This document shows positions 18,041 through 25,870 of a stretch of 62,821 bases of DNA, one piece after another. Each line of letters begins with the position of its first letter. Position 1 is the first letter of the stretch. The position numbers and the translations under genes are program-made. The stretch is from positions 1 to 62,821 of the forward strand of contig CACGYL010000004.1 of assembly GCA_902577285.1 (NCBI GenBank), read 5' to 3'. The notes under the pieces were generated by a model, which was given only the letters and a program-made list of their open reading frames with translations, did no database searches and was not told the origin of the DNA. The stretch is from an uncultured Pelagibacteraceae bacterium. Lineage in GTDB: Bacteria; Pseudomonadota; Alphaproteobacteria; Pelagibacterales; Pelagibacteraceae.

Positions 18041-19199
18041 ATTGTCAGACAAGATTGTTTTTAGCTCACTCAAATATATAAAACATGGTTCGTTAAAGAT
18101 AATCAATCATGATGGAAAAGAATATAATTTTGGAAATAGTAATGAAAGATTACATGCTCATTTAAAAATCAATAAACCAGGAATTACTCTAAAAATAATC
18201 AAAAATGGTAGCATCGGTTTAGCAGAAGCGTATATGGATAACAGTTTTGAAACAAAAAATTTAACCAACTTAATAGAATTAGCTGCCAAAAATATAAAAA
18301 TAATACATAAATTTTCTGGATCCTTTGATATTGCAATATTTAACAAAATCAAAAATTTTTTTATTAAAAATAATAAATCTAGAAGTAAAGAAAATATAAG
18401 AAAACATTACGATTTAGGAAATGAGTTCTTCTCCTTATGGCTTGATAAAACATTAACATATTCGAGTGCAATCTTTGAAGAAGGAAATGACTTAGAAAAA
18501 GCACAAATCAACAAATATAAGAAACTTTCAAATTTAGTAAAGCCTAAGCCTGGTGACAAAATGCTAGAGATAGGATGTGGTTGGGGAGGCTTTGCGGAAT
18601 ACATTGGAAAAAATTATGATGTAAAATTAGATTGTATTACTATTTCTAAAAAACAATATGAATTTTCCAAGGAAAGAATTCATAAAGTTGGTTTAAATGA
18701 GAAGATAAACATACAAATGTTAGACTTTAGAGATATTAAAAATAAATATAATTCAATTGCATCAATAGAAATGATCGAGGCTGTCGGTCATAACTATTTA
18801 AAAAATTATTTTAATACAATAAAGCATAATCTAGTAGATGGTGGAACAGCTGCCATACAAGCAATCACTATTGATGATAGCATTTACGAAAGGTATAAAA
18901 ATAAGACTGATTTCATCCAAAAATATATTTTTCCTGGTGGTTTTTTGCCAAGCAAAAATGAGTTAGTTTCTTTATCAAATAAATCAGGACTTAAATTTGA
19001 GAAATGTAATTCTTACGGAGAACATTACTCAAATACCCTGAGAATTTGGAGAGATGAATTTTTCAACAAGTGGGATCAAATTTCATCCCAAGGTTTTGAT
19101 AACACTTTCAAAAGAATGTGGAACTTTTACTTGTCTTATTGCGAGGCTGGATTTAAATCCAAAAATATCGATTTAATACAATTTGCTCTTCAAAAGTAA
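18027..19199 (+). CDS. CFA-family SAM-dependent fatty-acyl methyltransferase
   Basis: A 390-residue relative of cyclopropane fatty acid synthase that transfers a methyl group from SAM to an unsaturated acyl chain of a phospholipid. The fold is complete: a small N-terminal domain, NIRKHYDLGNEFFSLWLD (123-140), SAM motif LEIGCGWGG (180-188) and the C-terminal YIFPGGFLPS segment. Glu251 (IEAVGH) is kept, but the Cys and His that hold bicarbonate in characterised CFA synthases appear as Ser147 (TYSSAIF) and Gln278 (IQAIT). It may therefore make a methylated or furan fatty acid precursor rather than a cyclopropane. Confidence 0.85.
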   Translation: MNLNKLSDKIVFSSLKYIKHGSLKIINHDGKEYNFGNSNERLHAHLKINKPGITLKIIKNGSIGLAEAYMDNSFETKNLTNLIELAAKNIKIIHKFSGSFDIAIFNKIKNFFIKNNKSRSKENIRKHYDLGNEFFSLWLDKTLTYSSAIFEEGNDLEKAQINKYKKLSNLVKPKPGDKMLEIGCGWGGFAEYIGKNYDVKLDCITISKKQYEFSKERIHKVGLNEKINIQMLDFRDIKNKYNSIASIEMIEAVGHNYLKNYFNTIKHNLVDGGTAAIQAITIDDSIYERYKNKTDFIQKYIFPGGFLPSKNELVSLSNKSGLKFEKCNSYGEHYSNTLRIWRDEFFNKWDQISSQGFDNTFKRMWNFYLSYCEAGFKSKNIDLIQFALQK

Positions 19200-19203
19200 C
19201 TTT

Positions 19204-19740
19204 ATGAAATTAAAATATTTTTTATTGATAATAATCTCAGCATTGATTACAAACTGTTCATCTAATCAAGGTATGAAACCAGAAGATTTTAAAAACCAAA
19301 AACCAAGACTGATAATTGAAGAATATTTATCTGGAAATGTAAAAGCATGGGGTATTTTACAAAATAGGTCAGGTAAAGTTACTCGACAGTTTTCTGCAGA
19401 TTTGAATGGAAAGTGGGATGGAAAACAATTAATACTTGACGAAAAATTTGTTTGGAACGATGGAGAAATTCAAAATAGGCAATGGACAATCAATAAAATT
19501 GATGAACATAACTATGAAGGCACTGCTGGAGATGTAGTTGGAACTGCAAAGGGTTTTTCTTATGGTCCTGCATTTAAGTTTGAATATGTACTGTTAGTTC
19601 CTGTAAAAGGAAGAGAAATGAAAATAACTTTTGATGATTGGATCTTTATGCAAGATGAAAGAGTAGCAATTAATAGAGCAAAAATGACAAAGTTTGGTAT
19701 TAAAGTTGCAGAATTAACTGTGATGTTTGTAAAAGATTAA
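19204..19740 (+). CDS. DUF3833 family lipoprotein
   Basis: About 178 residues with a lipoprotein signal: hydrophobic residues 4-15 then LITNC with the lipidated Cys18. The rest matches DUF3833: FKNQKPRLIIEEYLSGNVKAWG, the RSGKVTRQF block and WDGKQLILDEKFVWNDGE, ending in a KITFDDWIFMQDE segment. The predicted place is the periplasmic face of a membrane. An upstream TTG at 19183 lies inside the methyltransferase gene, but the ATG at 19204, four bases past its stop, gives the proper signal peptide. The last gene of the plus-strand lipid set. Confidence 0.87.
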   Translation: MKLKYFLLIIISALITNCSSNQGMKPEDFKNQKPRLIIEEYLSGNVKAWGILQNRSGKVTRQFSADLNGKWDGKQLILDEKFVWNDGEIQNRQWTINKIDEHNYEGTAGDVVGTAKGFSYGPAFKFEYVLLVPVKGREMKITFDDWIFMQDERVAINRAKMTKFGIKVAELTVMFVKD

Positions 19741-19742
19741 AT

Positions 19743-20498
19743 TTATTTTTTTTGAAGCTTCGTCATTTTTCTTATCAAATATAAGTAGATCCCATTTGGC
19801 AAAATCTTAAAAAATTTTAATATTAAAAATAAACTTCTAGGAAAAGCTATTTCAAATGAATTTTTATTTATTAAACCATCATAAATCTGTTCAGCCGCAT
19901 ATTGTGTGGTTTTTAAAAATGGCATTTTAAATGTGTTTTTATCCGTAAGTCTTGTTTTGATAAATCCAGGGCTGACTAGACATACGCGAACATCATATCT
20001 TTGAAAATCAAGATATAAACTTTCTGCTAAATTAATAAGAGCTGCTTTTGCAGGCCCATAGGCAGTTGAATTTGGCAATCCTCTGTATCCTGCAGTAGAA
20101 GATACAATAGATATAACTCCTTGCCTTTTTTCTTTGTAATATTTTTCAACAGCTTTAATACAGTTTATGGTTCCAATATAATTCACATTTGTAACATCAA
20201 TTATATTCTGAAGATCAAAATCCTTCTCTTTTTCAGGCTCATAAATTGCAGTAGAAAAAAAACAAATATCAACCTTGTTGTATTTCTCAACAATAGTTTT
20301 AAAAACTGAATGACATGCTTCATAATCAACAATATCTAATTTCAAATAATCAATATTTTCATTTTTATCTGAAATATCTTTTAAGACTTCCTCACGTCTT
20401 GATGATATAATTACCTGCCATCCTTTATTTGCAAACTTTAATGCAACTGCTTTTCCTATTCCACTGCTACCGCCAGTTATCCAAATTACTTTTTTCAT
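19743..20498 (-). CDS. Short-chain dehydrogenase/reductase
   Basis: A 251-residue classical-type SDR with cofactor motif TGGSSGIG at 8-15, a Ser near 133-134 and catalytic Tyr147/Lys151 in YGPAK. The structural NNAG motif is replaced by FSTA (81-84). A hydrophobic and basic C-terminus (FPRSLFLILKFFKILP) could anchor it to the membrane. It is convergent with the DUF3833 gene, two bases apart. Homologues are often found with DUF1365/CFA/photolyase genes, so it probably acts on the same lipid substrate, although this is inference. Confidence 0.85.
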   Translation of the reverse strand: MKKVIWITGGSSGIGKAVALKFANKGWQVIISSRREEVLKDISDKNENIDYLKLDIVDYEACHSVFKTIVEKYNKVDICFFSTAIYEPEKEKDFDLQNIIDVTNVNYIGTINCIKAVEKYYKEKRQGVISIVSSTAGYRGLPNSTAYGPAKAALINLAESLYLDFQRYDVRVCLVSPGFIKTRLTDKNTFKMPFLKTTQYAAEQIYDGLINKNSFEIAFPRSLFLILKFFKILPNGIYLYLIRKMTKLQKK

Positions 20499-20535
20499 CT
20501 ATTTTCTTTGTTTTATCTCATAAATTTTTATCGAC

Positions 20536-20829
20536 ATGCGACAAGAATTGAATAGTATTAATTATATTGAGAACTATATCAACCATATGTTCAAAATTAT
20601 AATCATATATGAGTTAATTTTCGTCGCGTTTTGGAATATTCTTTATTATTCTAACTCTGGAGTAGAGAACTGGTTCCAAGAAAAAATTTTGACAGCCATC
20701 TTTGTGTTTCTATCTACCATGGCTTTAGGACTAACTTTAATTTATGTGATTTATTATAGTTTAAAAATTACGGGGCTATCAAAAATTTTAAAATCACTTA
20801 AAGATCCTAGAAAAAGCAATACACAATAA
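20536..20829 (+). CDS. Small membrane protein of unknown function
   Basis: A 97-residue ORF with two clear hydrophobic segments (about 19-39 and 51-73) separated by a polar loop GVENWFQEK, and a basic C-terminal tail. The ATG at 20536 is 37 bases from the divergent SDR start. The stop at 20827-20829 abuts the stop of the DUF2256 gene. I do not recognise the family. Membrane periodicity and lack of overlap with other genes support it being real. Confidence 0.6.
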   Translation: MRQELNSINYIENYINHMFKIIIIYELIFVAFWNILYYSNSGVENWFQEKILTAIFVFLSTMALGLTLIYVIYYSLKITGLSKILKSLKDPRKSNTQ

Positions 20830-20958
20830 TTAATTACTAGAGGCGCATCTCTTAGAGCAATACTTAACTTTTTCCCAATTAAGTTTCCATTTTTTTCTCC
20901 AAGAAAAAGGCTTGTTACAAACTTTGCATACCTTAGTTGGTAGGTTTTGTTTTTTCAT
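20830..20958 (-). CDS. DUF2256 small zinc-ribbon-like protein
   Basis: A 42-residue ORF found by reading the minus strand between annotated genes. It begins [18 protein letters not shown], continues with SWRKKW, and ends [10 protein letters not shown], giving two CxxC/CxxxC pairs (Cys11, Cys14, Cys34, Cys38) and the invariant FSWRKKW of DUF2256. The ATG overlaps the end of the DUF393 gene by 26 bases in another frame, as in a coupled operon. DUF2256 is repeatedly found beside FeS-BCP-type photolyases, which is exactly its context here. The biochemical role is unknown. Confidence 0.85.
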   Translation of the reverse strand: MKKQNLPTKVCKVCNKPFSWRKKWKLNWEKVKYCSKRCASSN

Positions 20959-21304
20959 TTAATTGTTTTCTGTTTTTTAAAAATAAGAAAAATGCAGCAA
21001 TTTCATATATATAATGAAAAATAATAAATAAGGGTTTTATTGAAAAAATTTTAGATAGGATTTTATATTTTGGTATTTTTGACCAAATTATAATAAATGC
21101 TTTAGCACCTCCAATAACTTCACCATCATTTATTACATGCAACCTTCTGAGCAACTCTTTTTGCGACTTAGATGTTATTTTTATAGCCTCATCATTATTT
21201 GTAATATCTATCCACTCCAAATCACTATTTGCAATTTTTTTATAATGATTTATTTCCATTCTACAAATATTGCAAGAATCGTTAAAATAAACTTTAATTC
21301 CCAT
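20933..21304 (-). CDS. DUF393 (DCC family) thiol-disulfide oxidoreductase-like protein
   Basis: A 123-residue protein with a thioredoxin-like N-terminus containing SCNICRME, i.e. a CxxC at residues 11-14, in the position of the DCC-family DxxCxxC motif. It has the [15 protein letters not shown] segment, then a hydrophobic region near 85-110. Probably membrane-associated redox protein. It overlaps the photolyase stop by 11 bases and the DUF2256 start by 26 bases, so the three form one minus-strand operon. Confidence 0.82.
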   Translation of the reverse strand: MGIKVYFNDSCNICRMEINHYKKIANSDLEWIDITNNDEAIKITSKSQKELLRRLHVINDGEVIGGAKAFIIIWSKIPKYKILSKIFSIKPLFIIFHYIYEIAAFFLFLKNRKQLNEKTKPTN

Positions 21305-22790
21305 AAGTATTATCTTTAATGAATTTGTTTGCTTCTGATAATATTAATTTTTTTCTATTTTCTTTCATTTTATCAAAAATTCTTACCATCATAGACAACC
21401 TTGGATTTTTCAAAAAAAATTTTCTATTTCTATCTATGAAACGCCAATAAAGACCATCCATAACATTACACCAGTTGCCCCTTTTAAAATCCATCATTTT
21501 CATAAAATAACTTGATCCACAGATATAAGGCTTAGTTGCGAAAATTCCACCATCACTAAACAAACCCATTCCATAAACATTTGGAACCATAACCCAATCA
21601 GATGAGTCCACAAACATTTCCATGAACCATTTATAAACTGATTTTGGTTCAACTTCGCATAAATTCATAATATTTGACAATATCATTAATCTTTCAATGT
21701 GGTGCGACCAACCAAATTTGCTAGCATTTTTAATTGCATGATCTAAAGGATCCAAACCAGTGCTGCCATCATAGAATGTATCTTTCATTTTTCTATTATG
21801 TTTAAAGAAATTTCCACTTTCCATTTCTTTACTATAATTTTGATATATTCCTCTCATAAACTCTCTCCAACCAATTATTTGTCTTATATAACCTTCTAAA
21901 GAATTTAGTCTGACACTCTTACTATGGTGATAAGTCATTATTTTTTGAATGATAATGTCTGGCGTTATTAAACCTAGATTTAAATACGGACTAAGAGCAC
22001 TGTGAAATAAAATATTATTTTTTTGATCAACAGCATCTTCGTAATCACCAAATAGGTTTAACTTATCTTTAATAAAAAAATCTAATAATTTTGAAATATC
22101 TTTATATTCAGTTGCAAACCAAAATTTTTTGGTATCACCTGGATGTTTACTAAATAATTTTTCAATAATTGGTTTTAAACTTTTTGTATGTTTAGTTTCT
22201 TTAATTTCTGGAAATTTTGGTATTAAGATATTTTTTGGCAGTTTTTTTCTATTATCCTCATCAAAACTCCATTTTCCTCCCTCTGGTGTACCATCTTTGT
22301 TTAACAAAATGTTTAATCTCTCGCGCTTTTCTTTATAAAACTTTGCCATAAAGGGTTTTTTTGTTTTTGATAAATATTTTTTAAAATCTTCACGACTATC
22401 TAAAAACATTGGCGATCGAATTATATTCCACTGAATATTTTGTTTTTTTAAAAAATTATTTATTTTTGTTTCAAAAAATTTATCCTCTATTTCAAAACTA
22501 GTTACTTCTTTTATCTTATTCATCTTTAACAATTTTTCTAATTTCTTCGTATAGTCCTTTTTAAAATCAGTAGAATCAATTTTTGAGTAATTAAGCTTAA
22601 ATTTATTTTCCTTCAATTTATCCGCATAAGATCTCATTGAAGATAAAAATAGTAGAATTTTTAATTTATGATGTCTTTCATATGTACATAATTGGTAGTC
22701 TTCTGACATAAAAAATAGGTGGTCTTTTTTGAAGCGGTCGAGGTTTTTTAATGGAAATAACTGATTTCCAAGTATAAAAAATAATTTCAT
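21294..22790 (-). CDS. Cryptochrome/photolyase, FeS-BCP (PhrB-like, prokaryotic 6-4) family, with incomplete cluster ligands
   Basis: A 498-residue flavoprotein of the PhrB/CryB branch, which repairs (6-4) photoproducts or senses light. Recognisable blocks are LGNQLFP at the start, LNLGLITP near 270, SLEGYIRQIIGWREF near 297-311, and PNVYGMGLFSDGGIFATKPYICGSSY near 403-428 (quoted in parts). Characterised members bind a 4Fe-4S cluster with four cysteines. Here Cys378 and Cys441 are at two of these positions, but the central CxxC is replaced by a short DFKRGN stretch with a deletion. Its start is only ten bases from the divergent SDR gene. Confidence 0.87.
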   Translation of the reverse strand: MKLFFILGNQLFPLKNLDRFKKDHLFFMSEDYQLCTYERHHKLKILLFLSSMRSYADKLKENKFKLNYSKIDSTDFKKDYTKKLEKLLKMNKIKEVTSFEIEDKFFETKINNFLKKQNIQWNIIRSPMFLDSREDFKKYLSKTKKPFMAKFYKEKRERLNILLNKDGTPEGGKWSFDEDNRKKLPKNILIPKFPEIKETKHTKSLKPIIEKLFSKHPGDTKKFWFATEYKDISKLLDFFIKDKLNLFGDYEDAVDQKNNILFHSALSPYLNLGLITPDIIIQKIMTYHHSKSVRLNSLEGYIRQIIGWREFMRGIYQNYSKEMESGNFFKHNRKMKDTFYDGSTGLDPLDHAIKNASKFGWSHHIERLMILSNIMNLCEVEPKSVYKWFMEMFVDSSDWVMVPNVYGMGLFSDGGIFATKPYICGSSYFMKMMDFKRGNWCNVMDGLYWRFIDRNRKFFLKNPRLSMMVRIFDKMKENRKKLILSEANKFIKDNTYGN

Positions 22791-22800
22791 TAATTATTAT

Positions 22801-23511
22801 ATGTCAGAAAAATATCTAATTGTCGGTGCGACAGGTTCTATCGGATCCAATTTAGCAGAGCAAATGTATTCTTCTGGTAAAGAAATTCATTTAGTTGGAA
22901 GAGATGAAAGTCAACTTAAAAATTTAGCTGAGAAATTGAACTCTTCTTATACTGTGGCAGATGTATTACACGAGGGGTTCGTGGATACAATTAAATCAGA
23001 CATATCAGAAATCAAAGGTGTAGCATATTGTGTTGGGTCTATAGATTTGAAGCCTTTAAAGATGGCAACTGAGAATGATTTCAATAAATGTATGAAACTT
23101 AATTTTTATTCTGCGGTAGACTTAATCAAAGGATATCAAGATAACCTAAAACAAAATAATGGTTCAATTGTTTTATTTTCAACAGTTGCAGCTCAAAGAG
23201 GTTTTACAAATCATTCAATAATAGCATCAACCAAAGCGGCTATTGAGGGACTAACTGTATCATTAGCAGCTGAATTTGCTCCAAACATAAGAGTTAATAG
23301 TGTTGCTCTAAGTTTAACTAATTCTAAGATAGCTCAACCAATGTTAAAAAATATAGCAATTGCTCAAGGAATAGCTAAAGCCCACCCACTTAAAAGACTA
23401 GGTGAGGGTAAAGATGGAGCAGCTTTGGCAAAATTTTTACTTACCGAGGAAAGTTCCTGGGTAACGGGTCAAATAATTGCAGTTGATGGTGGAAGATCAA
23501 AACTTTCATAA
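22801..23511 (+). CDS. Atypical short-chain dehydrogenase lacking the catalytic tyrosine
   Basis: A 236-residue SDR. The cofactor motif is GATGSIG (9-15), Ser127 lies in VLFSTVA, and the C-terminal block VTGQIIAVDGG is normal. At the active site the sequence reads NHSIIASTKAA: Lys145 is kept but the residue four before it is Ile141, not Tyr. Similar NHxxIAxxK SDRs are known near photolyase/CFA genes in alphaproteobacteria. It is divergent from the photolyase with a ten-base gap, and followed after one base by the PQQ-type dehydrogenase. Either a changed reaction or a non-redox role is possible. Confidence 0.83.
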   Translation: MSEKYLIVGATGSIGSNLAEQMYSSGKEIHLVGRDESQLKNLAEKLNSSYTVADVLHEGFVDTIKSDISEIKGVAYCVGSIDLKPLKMATENDFNKCMKLNFYSAVDLIKGYQDNLKQNNGSIVLFSTVAAQRGFTNHSIIASTKAAIEGLTVSLAAEFAPNIRVNSVALSLTNSKIAQPMLKNIAIAQGIAKAHPLKRLGEGKDGAALAKFLLTEESSWVTGQIIAVDGGRSKLS

Positions 23512-23512
23512 A

Positions 23513-24577
23513 GTGAAAAAAATAATATACGTTTTAATTCTTTTTTTCGTATTTGCCTCAAAATCGTATTCACAAAACTTTAAATTAGAAAAATTAGTTA
23601 ACCTAGATTCACCTTGGGGATCCTCTTTTATTAATAGTAATGAAATAATAATTACAGAAAAAAGCGGCAAAATAAAAATTGTAAATATTTTATCTAGAGA
23701 AGTTCAAGAAATTAGTCATCAACTTAACTTTGTTGTCCATGGTCAAGGAGGCTTATTAGATATTATTCATAAAGACAATAATATTTGGATTTCATATACT
23801 GAAGATAGAGGTGGATATAAAACTAGCACTTCTATTGCAAAAGCAGAATTTAATAGGAAACAATTAAACTTTAAAAATATTTTTCAAGCAAATCCCCCAA
23901 TAGACTCTGGTTATCATTTTGGATCAAGATTAGTTATCAAAGATAATTTTATATTTGCTTCTGCGGGTGAGAGAGGACAAGGTATGATTGCACAAGACGC
24001 CTCAAAGCATCCAGGTAGTATTATAAGAATTCATTTAGATGGAAGTATACCAAAAGATAATCCAAAGTTTGAGGGTATGGTAGATTGGTTGCCAGAGATT
24101 TATCAAATTGGAATTAGAAATCCTCAAGGGATGGCACTTTCTGAATTTGATGGAAAAGTTTACATGAGTAATCATGGGGCAAAAGGTGGAGATTGGTTCG
24201 GAGAAGTTAAAAAAGGTGAAAATTATGGATGGAAAATTTTAGGATGGGGAGGAACCAATTATTCTGGAATTCCAATTGGCCCAAAATGGAAACCTGGATT
24301 TACAAAAGCTATTCAATATTGGGTACCCTCAATAGCAACTAGCGCAATAACTATTTATAAAGGTGACGAGTTTAATGAGTGGAATAGTCATGCTTTAATC
24401 ACTTCTTTAAAAGATAAATCCTTAAGAAAACTGATATTTGAAGACTTATCAAATGTAAAAGAAGAGGTTATTTTTAAAAATAAAATTGGAAGAATTAGAG
24501 ACATTCAAGTGCATCCCTCTAACGGAAAAATTTATTTTTTATCTCAAGATGCTTTATGGTTAATGCAAAGAAAATAG
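23513..24577 (+). CDS. PQQ-dependent sugar dehydrogenase-like protein (Asd/YliI family)
   Basis: About 354 residues with a signal peptide (hydrophobic 4-17, ending SYS), predicted periplasmic. It has the beta-propeller motifs of soluble aldose sugar dehydrogenases: HGQGGLLDI near the first blade, GSIIRIHLDGSIPKDNP, the EIYQIGIRNPQGMAL segment with the catalytic-region Arg, and NYGWKILGWG. The start is GTG at 23513, one base after the SDR stop; a TTG at 23477 in the SDR gene would destroy the signal peptide. Substrate and PQQ use are inferred from family only, and I see no PQQ biosynthesis genes here. Confidence 0.85.
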   Translation: MKKIIYVLILFFVFASKSYSQNFKLEKLVNLDSPWGSSFINSNEIIITEKSGKIKIVNILSREVQEISHQLNFVVHGQGGLLDIIHKDNNIWISYTEDRGGYKTSTSIAKAEFNRKQLNFKNIFQANPPIDSGYHFGSRLVIKDNFIFASAGERGQGMIAQDASKHPGSIIRIHLDGSIPKDNPKFEGMVDWLPEIYQIGIRNPQGMALSEFDGKVYMSNHGAKGGDWFGEVKKGENYGWKILGWGGTNYSGIPIGPKWKPGFTKAIQYWVPSIATSAITIYKGDEFNEWNSHALITSLKDKSLRKLIFEDLSNVKEEVIFKNKIGRIRDIQVHPSNGKIYFLSQDALWLMQRK

Positions 24578-24592
24578 TATATATTAAAATTT

Positions 24593-25696
24593 ATGGATGA
24601 TGTCGTCATAGTTGGTGGAGGTATAATAGGCGCTGCTACTGCATACTTTTTATCAATGGAAGGTAGAAAAGTTAAGGTAATTGAGAGAGACCCTACATAT
24701 AAGACTGCCTCATTTCCTTTGTCTTTAGGTGGATTTAGAAGACAATTTTTTCAAAAAGAAAATATACTTTTAGGTAAGTTTGCTAGAGAATTCATTTTTA
24801 AAATACCAGAATTGTTAAAAACAAAAAAAAATCCAAACCCAACGGCAAGCATGGTTCCTAATGGATACCTTTTAATGTTTGGACCAGAACATGCAGAGGA
24901 ACAATATAAAGCTTTGGAAAATCATAGAGAATGCGATGCTGGTACAAAAAATATTAAAGGTTCAGAATTAAATAAAATTTTTCCATATATAAATAACGAA
25001 GGTATAGAAACAGCTACATATACTGATAATAAAAGTGAAGGTTGGATTGATCCTTTTATGTTTCATAGTGCTTTAAAAAGTAAAGCAATTGAGTTAGGCG
25101 CAGAGTTTCTTAAAGGTGAGGTTAAAAATTTGTCTGAGATAAATGCAAAAACTATCATTTCAGCAGCAGGATGTTGGACTAAAGAATTGTTATCAGATAT
25201 TCCAGTTGAACCACAAAAGCACACTGTATTTCGAGTTAAATGTCCAAAACATTTTCCTGATATGCCACTAACTGGAGATTTAACAACAGGTGTATATTGG
25301 AGACCAGAGGGTAAAGAGTTCTTAGCAGGTTCACCTATATCTGTATTTGATGCGAAAGATTTAGAACCAGCATGGAATGATTTTGAAGAATTAGTTTGGC
25401 CTGCTCTGGCAAAAAGAGTTCCAGCCTTTGAAGAACTAAAATTAACCGGTGGTTGGGCAGGATTTTATGATTGTAATAAACTTGATAACAACGCAGTTGT
25501 AGGCAAACATCCAAAATATGACAATGTTTATTTAGCCTCTGGTTTCACTGGAAGAGGTTTAATGCAGGCACCAGGTATTGGAAGGGCTCTGACTGAATTG
25601 ATCACAACAGGTAGCTACCAATCAATAGATATAAGTGTTTTTGATGTAGAAAGAGTTTTAAAAAGTAATGCTAGACCGGAACCTTACGTTTTATAA
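24593..25696 (+). CDS. FAD-dependent oxidoreductase, DAO (glycine/sarcosine oxidase-like) family
   Basis: A 367-residue flavoprotein. N-terminal VIVGGGIIGAATAYFL (5-20) binds FAD; GFRRQFFQ near 47-54 and the C-terminal VYLASGFTGRGLMQAPGIG block complete the DAO fold. It resembles the FOXRED1-like and D-amino acid/sarcosine oxidase group, enzymes that oxidise secondary or N-methylated amines. SAR11 cells carry many such genes for methylated amines, but the substrate is not visible. It stands 15 bases after the PQQ-type gene. Confidence 0.87.
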   Translation: MDDVVIVGGGIIGAATAYFLSMEGRKVKVIERDPTYKTASFPLSLGGFRRQFFQKENILLGKFAREFIFKIPELLKTKKNPNPTASMVPNGYLLMFGPEHAEEQYKALENHRECDAGTKNIKGSELNKIFPYINNEGIETATYTDNKSEGWIDPFMFHSALKSKAIELGAEFLKGEVKNLSEINAKTIISAAGCWTKELLSDIPVEPQKHTVFRVKCPKHFPDMPLTGDLTTGVYWRPEGKEFLAGSPISVFDAKDLEPAWNDFEELVWPALAKRVPAFEELKLTGGWAGFYDCNKLDNNAVVGKHPKYDNVYLASGFTGRGLMQAPGIGRALTELITTGSYQSIDISVFDVERVLKSNARPEPYVL

Positions 25697-25870
25697 TTTT
25701 TTAATATAAACTCCTAGTATTCCGTTAAATATAGATACAGCTAAAATCAATAATTGTCCTTTAAACGAGTAAAATTCAAAAGATGGATAAAAACTTATCC
25801 CAATTGAAAAAAAAAGATAAGTTAACACAAAAGGTCGATAAAATTTTTTTATAAAATTTAAAATTTTCAC
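25691..25870 (-). CDS. Small two-helix membrane ORF coupled to the DMT permease
   Basis: A 59-residue minus-strand ORF in what would otherwise be a 174-base gap. It starts with GTG at 25870, the base immediately after the TAA of the DMT permease gene, so it would be translated by termination-reinitiation. The product begins VKILNFIKKFYRPF, then has two hydrophobic segments (about 15-29 and 39-55) around a short polar loop, and ends in KKL. The stop overlaps the convergent DAO gene by six bases. The family is unknown; the perfect junction and membrane pattern argue for a real gene. Confidence 0.55.
   Translation of the reverse strand: MKILNFIKKFYRPFVLTYLFFSIGISFYPSFEFYSFKGQLLILAVSIFNGILGVYIKKL

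Noticed and set aside
23477..23512. Start of the PQQ-type dehydrogenase at TTG 23477
   Set aside because: It would put 12 charged residues before the signal peptide; the GTG at 23513 gives a normal exported protein.
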